A DNA stretch of 64,000 nucleotides from Apostichopus japonicus. Taxonomy: Eukaryota; Echinodermata; Holothuroidea; Aspidochirotida; Stichopodidae. The position numbers were made by a program, and so were the translations under genes. Positions 33,606 through 46,387 of this stretch are shown here, piece by piece. The notes under the pieces are model-generated. The model saw nothing but the letters and a program-made list of their open reading frames with translations. It had not been told where the DNA came from and did no database searches. The stretch is from assembly GCF_037975245.1 (NCBI RefSeq), contig NC_092579.1:22514666-22578665 (forward strand), written 5' to 3'. Numbering within the stretch: position 1 is the first letter of the stretch; each line of letters starts with the position of its first letter.

Positions 33606-35786
33606 AACGTGGATATTTAAAGTCTTAGCACATCACAGAGATTGTACTCACGCTACTCCGGTATACGGCCATAGTGATTTCATGTAAGAGGATTGTTCCA
33701 TATTTAACACCCTCGTAAAATACGGGCAAGTAGCTACTTTCAAAAGCCAAGGGCAGATTTCAATTTAGAGTAAAACCGATTGAAGTTATGATTTCTTTCG
33801 GATGTAGTAGAGAACGTAATGTATCCCACAATGCTATTGTAATTAACGTTGTTTACATGTGAACAAAAAAAACCCCGTAAGTTTATAACATATTTATTTT
33901 ATCGCTGGGTATGCATTTTTTTTTTGATTGACCAAACTTCAATAACAGATCATAGTTTGAGGGACGACATCCTTCACCGATCCAGTGTAACGAGTCTATA
34001 TTAAATTGATTACACAAAAAAACAGATTTATTTGATCAAATTATATGGTCTATTTATAAATTAGGGGCGTGACAAAAATACATATTCATTAAGGGACAAT
34101 AACCAAACTTCATGTGACCCTCTTAGGTTAACTTATCGGTGAAGGTATAGTTCTCCTCGGTGAGGGGTGGAGAGGTGGGGTATGGTATGGTAGGGTGGGG
34201 GTTACAGGTGTCAGTATAGTATTACAATACGTGTCATGTGAATTTATAAATAATGTTTTAATGTTAGTACATATCATCTCCTTTCCTTTTGATGGTTGGA
34301 GGCAGGGCTGGGACGATGTTTCGTGTTGTGGTGTCGAGTGACATAAGTCCCCTCCCCGTGCCCCAGCCTGACCACCGGCATAGTTAGATGAGGGTGACCA
34401 TTGTTATATATACAAACACAGATTAAACGATCCCCTTATCCCATTGGTCCTCCACCCCACACCCCCCCCCCCTTGTTTCATTGTGCTGATCGGTTTTGGA
34501 TGATCCTTACCCAACAAAAATGTTCCTCTTTGTTATTTTTATGTTTTGGGTGTGTGGGGGGGGGAGGGATTTATTTATTAGACGGTTGGGAGTGGGTAAG
34601 ACGAATTATCGCCAAAAGTACAAAATATCAATCAGCTTGCTGCAATGTAAATCAATTGTTTTCAAACACCGGTCAGTGTTTTTCTTCTTTTTTCTCTATT
34701 CTCACTCAAAACAGAGTGCTTTCTCAATATGACTTATCTCCTTCGAGCCTCAAGGCAAATCTATATTCGAAAGACTTTGAAACAGACAGCTATAACCTTT
34801 CTTGTAGTTTGAGATACTCAGAAGTAAAGTAAATATATTTCTTAACTTTAAACTAAACTGAAATAAAATATGAACATCACGTTACATGCTCTTTTTTCTT
34901 TAATTTGTTCGCCTTTTCTCTCTCCATCTCTCTGTCTCTTTTTTTCTTCTTCTTCTACTTCTCTACTATATCTACTCTCAAATAACAAACATGGCCTAGT
35001 TTCTGTAATCACCAGCCTGGAATGTAATCAGGTATTACACTGGTTATTACATTAAACACACTTTTTTTTGTGGGTTCATTTGAAACTGTATCAACCAAAA
35101 ATCTAGTTCATTCTTATCACGAGTTTGTACAAATAAGAGAGGTTTTTTTTATCCTACACCCGTCGCTGAGCAATTTACCCAATTTTAAGTTAGATTACTT
35201 ACCTATATGTATATCTAAGAGGTTGACAAGTAGATTTTAGGCCACTAATGGTAAAGGAAACACACAACCGTGACATGATTGAAATGCCAAAATGACGCAC
35301 ACCTTTCAAAATTATCTTCAAAAATTAGGTTATAAAACTTGAGCTTGTCAACAAACAAATGCCACTCGTTTCGAAAATACGAGCTTTTCTCACAACCCCC
35401 CCCCCTCCCAACCCGTTCTCCTTGTATCAAAATAACAATGTCTGTTCTTTTATTAGATTCAATTACAAAACATTGTGTAGTCTGGATAAAATTCAATTAG
35501 CCTATTTTTAATTCACAGATAACAATATAGTTTGAAAAGAAAGACAATTTTCAAGGACATCCACTCCCCGCCCATTCATCGAAATATTCAAAGTCCCTGG
35601 TTATAAATGGACAAATTGGTCATGTTTTTCTGTTTCCTTTTGCACTCTTTTATTCCACACTATAGATATGCGGGTTCTTTTTACAAATATCTTCGCAAAG
35701 GTGAAAGACTATATTGACGCAGCTTAGGGGAGTGGGTTAGATATAGGCTGGGCGTGTAATGAATGGGCGGGCATAGCCTATTGGCG

Positions 35787-35789
<3 letters not shown>
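33606..35789. other. No gene seen
   Basis: AT-rich with C11 and G10 runs near 34462 and 34556. A 143-codon frame at 34401-34832 crosses both homopolymers, so its continuity depends on their exact length. It has no motif. Confidence 0.45.

Positions 35790-35822
<33 letters not shown>
35790..35822. repeat. (TA)n microsatellite
   Basis: Sixteen perfect TA units. Confidence 0.95.
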
Positions 35823-35824
<2 letters not shown>

Positions 35825-37529
35825 CTGTCAACAAAGAGCGCAACTTGCTATTTTTTAGTGCTGTTTGGTCATAACGTAGGGCTACGTCATTAACGTTCCT
35901 TTCGCCAAGAAAAACCTTTCCCTCTATTATAGAATAAAAAACAAAAGCTAGCACGACTCAGTTGAAAGAGAGCGTGTAGACACATCACACTTTGAAACTT
36001 TCTCGTGATCAAAAATGACCGATTAATGTCACTCATGGCTGTCATGTGACGTCATCGGAGGGATGTCAATAGCCGCTAAGCTGCTGTTTAGGAATAATTA
36101 AACGTCCCAAGTCCTTTTTAGGTGTCAAACTTCTCAGCCTTTGTCGAGAGGCAACAGGAGCCAATACTATTTATTAATATGAAGCTATGTCAATACTGCT
36201 TCACCTGAAGACAAAAAAGCGACGTATCTAGGCTAGAAAATGTTGAGCTTCAACTCTGTTTTTAATATTATTTGTCATACTTAAACATTTCTTTTGACAA
36301 GTATAGGCCTACAGGCATGGGGGACTGAAAAATAAAACAGCTGCATTTTTTATCTTATCTTATCTTTCACCTATTATTGAACCCATGTATGTAGTAAAAT
36401 GGTATCGTGTATGCTTACCGTACAGTTTAATCAAATCAAGATAATTGGCTTGGTATAAGCTACAGGCTCTTTTTGTTTATAATATCTCGAGTTAAAAGAC
36501 TTGCATTTAAAACAAAACACTAATGTTTATATGACTTGGTGATAAACCCAATTGGTAGATCTTCGAGATTCTAGCTTAATACGGCAAACCTGATGTTTCC
36601 CATGACCATTCTACTGCCTATTTTATTCCCATGCCTACAGCATCCTTGCAACAACAAAAAATTAAAAACGTTGTATACTATTGGTTCTACCTTTTCAAAA
36701 ATATGAACAAAAGATAAAAAATAAAACAAAATAACACGAATATATCATTTACATTAATTCCCAACTCCAGTGCTTACATCTTATACTTTAATAATTTTAA
36801 TGATATACATACTTTCATGCTAATTATGACATGTTACTAAGTGATTGAAATTTCCTTTTAACCAACAAAAAAAAAGACATTTTGTTTTCCAACTAAGCAG
36901 GAATCATTATAACCAATATTGAAATCATCTATGTTGATCTCTTGCCTAATGTGTTAAAAGGATTCATGTTTTATATGTTTGCAACATTTTATTTATTTAC
37001 TTTTTTCAACATTTTTTATTTCCATATATTTATAATATATACACTATAATGTTCTGTTATTATTTCCTTGTATGTATCTATCACTCTTCAAAATCGTCAA
37101 AGATGAATGCAAAAAAAAACGTACAAATTGCCTTTTCAGATGTAATGGAGCTTGTTATTTTTGGGAAATGTACCGTTTATACTGAGATAGAAGAAGAAAG
37201 GGGAAAGAGAAGAAAACCGTTTAAAACATTGCGAGAAGTTGTTTACTCCATACGCATGATAAACCTTGGAATGAAGCAATTATTGATCTTCTTTTGGCTG
37301 TTAAATTGCCAAATAGCTAGAGAATTAGGATAGAAGGTTATATGTTTGCACGGAATATATTATCGTTGGCCAACCTTGGCCCTAACCGATGAGGCATGCA
37401 CGATTAATTTCCTCTCATAATAGTCCTCATTTGTAACAGAAACGAAAACATCTATGGCTAGAACGGTCAAGAGGCACGGACTCTTGACGAAAACTATTTG
37501 TTACCCGGTAGTTGTGAGAATGATAGGCA
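35823..37529. other. No gene seen
   Basis: AT-rich sequence. A frame at 37049-37333 has no motif or splice support. Confidence 0.5.
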
Positions 37530-37562
<33 letters not shown>

Positions 37563-37640
37563 ATATTATATATATATATATGTATATATATATGTATATA
37601 TATATATATCTACACATATATATATATATTTATACATGTT

Positions 37641-37673
<33 letters not shown>

Positions 37674-37752
37674 ATATTTATACATATATATATATATATT
37701 TATACATATGTATATATATATTTATACATTTATATATATATATATATATACA
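37530..37752. repeat. Interrupted (TA)n array
   Basis: About 220 bp of TA with ACATATATATATTTATAC interruptions at fairly regular spacing, suggesting a former higher-order unit. Confidence 0.9.
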
Positions 37753-39452
37753 TCCCGGTAGTAAGTTCTATTACAAAGATGTGACAATGTTATCTATTTC
37801 TTCCGAGAGTACATGACATCATCATCTAGGGTTGCATGAATCATCACGGGTTGAATAAAAGCCTTTATCTATCCATCAGTTATGTATTATTATGATGTAT
37901 CCAAGAGGAACATGCAATCCTCGCAGAACATACCTGGATGCCATACTTGTAGTCTTTCACATTCATAGTACATTGACATGCCATTTCAGATGTGTGCCAC
38001 TTTGAAGGAATAAGTACTCAAGAAGATGGCAAAAAGAAAACGAAAACATCTCACGGAATATTTGTCCTGATGACTTCAGAGTTGCCGAGGGTTTTCCGGC
38101 CAATATGTTTATTTAGGTATAGATACAAATGGCCATGTTTTGATATAGAGTTGCCCAAACTGGGTGTGAAGAAAGGTAGTGGTGTCAGGGGCGGAAAGTT
38201 GGTGTTCTACTGAGACATGTGTGTATATATATTTGAAAGACACGTTGTTAAATTCTACTGCGAGTGTACCTGGTTATTAATGAACGTGAGGCGTATTTGG
38301 CGCATTTGTTTAACCGATGTATGATCGATGAAAGTCGCTGCCAGAACTGTAAATCAAAGTACAAATCATATAGCGTCCGTGGAGGCTGTACGACCGCACG
38401 CATTAATGTGCATCGCATCAAGTCATAACACTGTATTCACAGTTATATGAAATTGAGATAGCAAGTTTGCCATTTTAATATACTTTTTTAACACTGTAAC
38501 TGCACATGCGTAACACACCCACCTAGATTTTCAGGTTCTTTTTTACTACGAAGTTGATCGAAATGTCTCCAATATTTTTAAGCAGTTTGGCAGTAAATTA
38601 TAAAAGACACCTACATCCATTTACCATAAAATCACGTGATTCCTACTTGTGTTACTATAAGCTTATCTGAACTGATCTGCTTTATCTTGGGTTATCTTGG
38701 GTTTTATTGTTGTTGTTGTTGTTATTGATGCTGATGTTGCTTTTGTGTTTGTTGTTAGTTCATGTATTTGAAACATCTTATGAAGCTTCGTGTATTATCC
38801 ATGCAACCCCTATGCTGTCCTTATGTTTTCCTAAACTGTACGTTATCCATGTAACTTAAATCGTTAACTTAAGACCGACGTAAAGAGTACAATCATTTTA
38901 TGATTTATTATTGCAATAGTTATTTCGAGATGATTAAGAGATATGTTATTACATCTGGCTAAATTGAAAACAAGGTATACGATTGTTCAACACATATACT
39001 GCAAAATAAAGTAGAAAAAAAATCATGTTGCTACCAACATTCTCTTTAGTACCGTTATACTCGTTTATCTCGTGAGGGGCGGGGAGAAGGGGGTGGCTGT
39101 GCAGGAGGAGAAGGAGTGGGGGACAGCTATTTTACATTGTACTGCATATCTTGTATAGGCAGGTGGCGATGAACCCCTGTTCTATGTAGATGCCATTTAT
39201 TACAAGTTACTTTGTCTTTCTTTTCTCGTAAAGTATTGATATTTTACATAATTTCCCAAGTCTTTGCCAAAAAATAAAAAATATGGAAAGAGGGAATATA
39301 ACTGTGTGTTACATAGCTTAAGGACATTTATTTCGATACGTTTCTGACAGGTAATCGTTCCAAACTCAATTGCAGAGGCACGTTCTCCCATCAGTGGATG
39401 AGTGACTTGAATGCATGCGAAATTTTTCTGATGGCAGCCAAACAACCTGTCC

Positions 39453-39454
<2 letters not shown>
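37753..39454. other. No gene seen
   Basis: A frame at 37992-38213 follows CATTTCAG but has no donor or motif. A short (GTT)n lies near 38706. Confidence 0.45.
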
Positions 39455-39502
<48 letters not shown>

Positions 39503-39506
39503 GTAT
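39455..39506. repeat. (TA)n microsatellite
   Basis: About 25 TA units flanked by GTATAT and GTATATGTATGG. Confidence 0.9.
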
Positions 39507-39724
39507 GGCGTAGGGAGTTTATATGGTGTGGGGGAGGGGTTGATGAAAGCCACAAAAAAAGAGTGAGGATACATTATCTTAGTGCTCTGTGATGGTGGAA
39601 CAAAACAAATGGTGGAACAAAGTTTAAATAACTTTCCAACACCCGATTTAAAAAGAGACCGCTTTGCATTCAGTTCATATCAAATATAGCTTACAGACAA
39701 TTTTAATCAGGTATATAACATAGC
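39507..39724. other. No feature seen
   Basis: AT-rich sequence downstream (minus sense) of the lectin-like exons. Confidence 0.4.
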
Positions 39725-39962
39725 CTACCCCCCCCCCCTTCGTATACTCGAATAAATATCTTTTCTATATATGCCTATATATGCTACACTTTCCGATGGA
39801 ACCCGATTACAAATGGCTCGGCAGTTAATAGGTGTAAATCCTGCTCCTAAATTATAAACGCAACTTCTAGAGGAAATCATTAACTGAAGCAACTCTGTAG
39901 TGTAGCCTACTACGAGTTCTCTAGTTATAGTAAGCAATAAATACCTTCCACTGAGTGCATGA
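39725..39962 (-). CDS. Downstream exon of a galactose-binding-like (F5/8-type) domain gene
   Basis: On the minus strand ATCACTGCCCAG precedes the exon. Its first base completes the codon TG|T (Cys) left by the exon at 40147, so the phases match. The frame continues CHALSGRYLLLTITREL and on to LLQLMISSRSC. In galactose-binding-like and fucolectin domains, a Cys followed by GRY and a hydrophobic strand, then an acidic or leucine-rich last strand, marks the domain's end. The frame stays open to TAG at 39727-39725, which lies beside a C11 run; a donor may occur earlier, because the text after the domain (from about NLGAG) is less convincing. The real 3' border is therefore uncertain. Confidence 0.4.
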
Positions 39963-40146
39963 CTGGGCAGTGATATGATCAAGCCAAGCAAAATCACCCC
40001 ACTCCACGAACTAAAACTTAGACATGTATGGAAGTCTTATATTTGGCGTTATGACAAACAGGAATTAAAACATAATTGAAAACAGCCCTGAAACTAAGGG
40101 ATAATCAAAAAAGTTTAATGAAGTATTGTGGAAATGACTTACTTAC

Positions 40147-40378
40147 CACACTTGAAGGTGACCCTGATATGTATTTGGCGGGAATATGGCGTAACCCTGG
40201 CAACTCCGGAAAACTGTGATACCGAGAGACATTAATACATCAGAGAAGTCCAATCTTCCAAAAAACGAGAAAATATGTCTATATAGTGTTCCCTGTTGTA
40301 GAAATGTTCCATTAGAAGGGATCCTTTTGAAAGAAAATCTCAAATTAACAACACGAATAGTCCGTCCAACATGGGCGT
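40147..40378 (-). CDS. Internal exon of a galactose-binding-like (F5/8-type) domain gene
   Basis: The minus-strand exon lies between TTTCGTATAG and the excellent donor TG|GTAAGTAAGT. It is 232 bp: two bases, 76 codons, two bases. It reads AHVGRTIRVVNLRFSFKRIP, then FFGRLDFSDVLMSLGITVFR, then SCQGYAIFPPNTYQGHLQV. The order 'G-R-x-I-R-V-V strand, long loop, I-x-V-F strand, Cys, loop, L-Q-V-Cys' resembles the jelly-roll of F5/8-type C, fucolectin and related extracellular carbohydrate- or ligand-binding modules. Such modules are common in echinoderm lectins and receptors. The N-terminal half (before the D/H-AHVG codon) and a signal peptide should lie on upstream exons that I could not find. The domain name is inference; the exon and phase match are seen. 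Confidence 0.45.
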
Positions 40379-41103
40379 CTATACGAAACGGTCATGCGTA
40401 GTCCATGTAGAATTAACAAGTATAAGGTATTATACACTGAGTTGTGTACACCGGTAGTAGCTTAGACCGGTATCACCACCTTGGATGCAACCAGAGATCA
40501 CGAACAATGCTGTTACGTAATTTCTATTGTAGCAAAGAATTTGCAAGATCAAGGGGGAAAAAGGCCATAGTGAATATTAGAGGGGTTAAAGCGGTATATG
40601 TATCATGAAGTGAGAACATGTGTTATATAGAGTGAGGGGAGGGAGGGAGGGGCGGTCCCTGCCCCTTCCCAATCTACCCAATTGCACATATTTATGATCC
40701 GCGATGGTTAGCCATAAAATATTCGCAATTAAGGACCCGTCAGAAAGTTTTCATAACCCCATTCCCGTCTCCCTGTGTTTTCATACATGTGGAAGGTTGA
40801 AAGTGAATGAACGTCAAATAGCTATTCCATGAGACTTTAGATAAGCGTCTCTTGTTGTGTACTAAACCATATAAGTGAAAAATATTTAAGAGTGATAGTG
40901 TGTAGTCGGAACGCCTCCCAATCTTCACCCCAAAGTCGTAGAGACATCATGATCGATTCACTAAGTAATGATGGATTCATACTCAGTCTCTCTCCACCCC
41001 TTCCCCTTTTCTAGCCCATACACCCTTCACCCTTCACCCACCCCTTCCCCGTTTCCCAGTCGTTATTGTATAGTAGCCCGATCCCGTTGTCCTTCATTAC
41101 CTC
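40379..41103. other. No further exon found
   Basis: A 62-codon minus frame (40740-40928) does not resemble the missing domain half. A GAGGGGAGGGAGGGAGGGG stretch lies near 40634. Confidence 0.4.
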
Positions 41104-42159
<1,056 letters not shown>

Positions 42160-43285
42160 CCCAATTCTGTTGATCATCATCCATCAATCAATTCGGTCAT
42201 TCTATTTATCCATTTTGCTCATCCATCCAATGACTCAGTCGTTTATATCCATGCATGTGTATAACCATCCTTACATCCAGTCACTCTATTTATCAATGCA
42301 ATAAAACATTTCATTTTATCCATTCATTCATTTACTCATTCCATTTATCCATCCATCCTTTCATTTATATTGTATCCAATCATCCATTCTATGATCTATG
42401 CATGTATATTCATTCATTTTTTCCATCAATAAGTTCACCAATCCATCAATCCTTCAACCCATTGATTCAGCCGCATGCACACATTATCCATATATCCATC
42501 CAACAATCCATGTATTTGATCCATCTATCCACTCATTCGTTTCATAATCGTTCCATGCATCCACTTATTCTATCTATGCATTAACAAATTCATTCAATAT
42601 ATCCATCCATCCATCCATCCATCCATCCATCCATCCATCCATCCATTCACCTACCCATCCATAAACTCATTCATCCAGCTATGCACACATTATATTGACA
42701 ATCGAATGATCCATTCATTTTATCCATCCGTTCCCTCATTTGTTTCAATCCAATTTTATCATCATGTCTATGCATACACAGATCAATTCAGTTTGTCCAT
42801 CCGTCTATATATTATTCATCCACTCATTCTTACTTACTTCTTACTTACTTCACTTATTCATCCATTATCTATAATTGTTCAGATTCATTCATTTTCCATC
42901 TGTCCATTCATCAATCCATCCATCTTCCCAGCCCTTTCATCCAACCATGCACACATTCTATACATCCATAAATCGACTTGTTCGTTTTATCCATACATGT
43001 ATACATATGTGTACATCTGCACATGCGTACACTCACCCTGTTTTCATCCAACCATGCACACATTATATATATCCATACATCGACTTGTTGGTTTTGTCCA
43101 TACATGTATACTATACACCCTTATACATATGCACATGCGTCCACTCATCCTGTTTATGCATACACAAACCGTTGTCCATCTATCCTTTGTTCATTTGTTT
43201 CATCCATCTATGTACCCATTCAGTTTTATGCAGCGATCGACTAGTCATTGTATCCATCCATCCATCCATCCGTCCATCCATCCAT

Positions 43286-43319
<34 letters not shown>

Positions 43320-43809
43320 GTCCATCCGTCCATCCATCCATCCATCCATCCATCCATCCATTCACTCATTCATTTTACCCATGTATTCAAACATCTATAC
43401 GTATATCCATGATACCGATCCACTCATTTTCAATCATGCATCCATCCAAACATTTACTCATCCATACACTCTGTATTTTTATCCATTCACCAATTCAGTC
43501 ATATTATATAGCTATCTCTCCACTCACTCGTTTAATCCATACATGTATATTTCAATACGTTCGTTCACTCATTATGTTTATCAATCCATCCACACAATTC
43601 TGCTTGTTCATCCATTGATCCATTTATTTGATCCATTCAACCATTTAGACATTCGTTTCCACTTTGCGTTGAGAAATGTCACCATGTATGCACATGATTG
43701 GACATTCTCATGTACCGATCCACTCATATCCATCATGTATCCATCGATTCATTTATTACTTTCACCCATCAATCCACTCATTCTCTTTATCCATTTACCG
43801 ATTCAGACA

Positions 43810-43845
<36 letters not shown>

Positions 43846-45490
43846 CCACTCACTCGTTTTATCCACACATATATATGTCCATCCATGCCTCCACTCATTC
43901 TGTTTGTCCATCCACTTGTCCATTTGTTTTGTCCATCCATCCATCTTTTGATCCATGCATTAATTCTGTTGATGCATCCAGCGATCCTTACATTTGATCC
44001 ATTCAGCCATTCGCTTCCTCCATGCGTTGAAACATTTCACCATGTATACACCGATTGTATTTACTCCTGCATCGATCTATACAACTTTATCATCCATTCA
44101 TTGACTTTATTCACCCATCCATCCACACATTCTACATATACATTCACCGAGTCGTGCTTTCTATCCATCCATCCTTCCAGCCATCCATCAAATCACTCAG
44201 TTTAACTATGCATGTATTCATTCATTCATTCATTCATTCATTCATTCATTCATTCATGTATCCACTCATTATATCTATGCTTACACAGCCCCATTTATTT
44301 CTACCGTGCATACACCATTAATTCACTCATTGCCGTTATGCATACACCGATCTGATCATTTCATCCATCCATCCTTCAACTGATTCATTTTAATCATCCG
44401 TTCGTCCAATCCTATACTTTATCCACCCATTCATCCACAATTTCCATTTAGCCATTCACCGATTCGTTCTTTTAATCCATTCATTCTACCATCCATCGAT
44501 CCATTCAATCATTCGTTCTTTTAATCCATTCATTCTACCATCCATCGATCCATTCAATCATTCGTTTAACCATTCGTGTAGTCCTAAATCCGGGTTTCCA
44601 CTCAAGTGTGCACAGAAACATTCATGTCAGTCATGCATACAACCATTCATGCACTCAGTGCCATTATGCATCGACCAATTCGATCGTTTTATTCACTCAT
44701 CATATCCACCAATCCATTCATCTACTCATTCTCTCATTCAACAGATTCGATCCATCCGCTCTCCTTATAAGCTCCTGCTATTATATCCTCCTCATTCAGT
44801 ACGTGTCCACCTATCAATAACAACAATTTCTCTTTCGTTCAATTCACTCATTCTCTCCATTCATCCATCCAAACACGCACTATGTCCATTCACGTCTATT
44901 CTTCGCCCATTCGTGCAAATCTCTGACTCACTAGCACTCAAGATGGCTATTCAGTTATTCTATTCATTGACACAGTATTTCCATTCACGTATCCATTCTT
45001 TCATTCACCCTTCCTTTCCTTCATTCTTCCTTTAATTCAATCTCTTGATTCAACCATCCCAATCCACTTCTCCATCTTTGCAGTCAGTATGGATATACAT
45101 TCATTCTGTCCAATCAAACGTCATGTCCACGTGCTGCTCTTTTATTCCAATCTCTCATGCCATTCCATTCATTCTGTCCATCCAATCATATTATTTATCC
45201 ATTCATGAATAACTTTAATTATACCTACCTATCCATACCATTCACTCATTCTCTGCTTACACTTTATATCCATTCTTCTCCTGTTCTATCTATGTATCCA
45301 CATGTTTGTTCATCCTCATTATGTTCACTCATCCATCCACGCATTCAGCAGACTCGTCCATTCATTTCATATAATCACACATTTTCTCCAATGATACATC
45401 CGTTCACTCGATTTCTCCTTCCATACATCCAACTACGCATTCATTATATACATCCACATCCATTCTATCTATCCATTCATTATATCCACT
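42160..45490. repeat. 3.3-kb field of decayed CCAT/CATT tetranucleotide repeat
   Basis: TCCATCCATTCATTCA-type words dominate the whole interval. There are clean cores at 42597-42645 (CATC)n, 43249-43361 (CATC with CGTC variants) and 44218-44256 (ATTC)n, and the rest is substituted but still biased. Internal duplications include a ~109-bp pair at about 42945 and 43054, and a 52-bp perfect pair starting near 44464 and 44516. Plus-strand frames of up to 368 codons (42706-43812), reading His-Pro-Ser-Ile, come from the absence of stops in CATC/CATT words and are not genes. A (TA)15 lies at 43812-43841. Confidence 0.9.
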
Positions 45491-45935
45491 AGAATATCAT
45501 GTGTGTGTGTGTATATCCGCATTTTCACATACACAAATATATGAATATCAATGTATAACTTTCTATGTGGATGTGCAGTAATTTGCGCACTTGCACTTTA
45601 TGTACGGTTTGACTGGCGAGCTCTAAAAGTCTAGAACCAGTCTCAGAGGTAAACCATTGGTCCCAAACGCCATCAAAGCGTAACAACTCGAGTCGGTCAA
45701 ACGTGACCTGCTCTCGTGCTCGACTATACATGACGTATTTAAGTCACACAGAATGAAATGACAAATCCACATAATCTAGTTGCCGGCTGTTAAAAGTCGC
45801 AAAGGTGGTGTACAGTTCCTATGGCTATAGTAACAGTGCACAACGCAGGCAAGTTAAGATGTAAAACGCACAAGAAAATTCATTGGAGTAAGTAACTCAA
45901 TACGCATGCGTTTCCCGTCGAGTGGACTATTTAAG
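45491..45935. other. No gene seen
   Basis: A (GT)n of six units lies at 45498. Nothing else is supported. Confidence 0.5.
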
Positions 45936-46387
45936 CGGCACACCATGTAAACCCGGAATCCCATGTATGGCATCACATCTGCAGCGTGATATCACGAATA
46001 TCTGTGACGGTACGTAAACCGCAGCAGTGCCAACAAATAACATATTGTAAGCCTAGCCTACGTCTTTATCATTACCAGGTACGTACCCAAACTACCGATT
46101 AGTAGGATATTAGTATCGTCAATGCACACGTTTTCACGCAGACGACCATGTTACTAACGTTTAGTGATAGTGCAGGGATGATATTCCCCAGTACCATGAC
46201 ATTAGAAATAGTTATACAGAATGAAGTTGAAGTAGCAGTTGGCCGAATTCAAATAGTTATTCTGCAGGTAATACCCCCCCCCCCTCTCCCATTACTGATG
46301 GCGCTATAGTACTGTACGGAATGTACAGCTAACGTTAAGCTTATATGTGACGTCATACATGGGATTCCAGGCTTACATGCTGGGCCG
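45936..46387. mobile_element. 452-bp fold-back element (candidate MITE)
   Basis: 45936-45976 and 46347-46387 are inverted copies matching at about 33 of 41 positions, with a perfect core GGAATCCCATGTATG. The centre is CpG-containing and has no transposase. The right arm contains a TGACGTCA octamer that the left arm carries as TGGCATCA. Target duplication not identified. Confidence 0.6.

Noticed and set aside
34401-34832. 143-codon plus-strand frame
   Set aside because: Crosses a C11 and a G10 run whose length sets the frame; starts at a TTG, no domain, no splice or poly(A) support.
42597-42645. Regular spaced repeats considered as CRISPR
   Set aside because: Simple tetranucleotide repeat without unique spacers in a eukaryotic context.
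42706-43812. 368-codon plus-strand frame rich in His-Pro-Ser-Ile
   Set aside because: Composed of CATC/CATT tetranucleotide words that cannot form stops; neighbouring frames give the same text.
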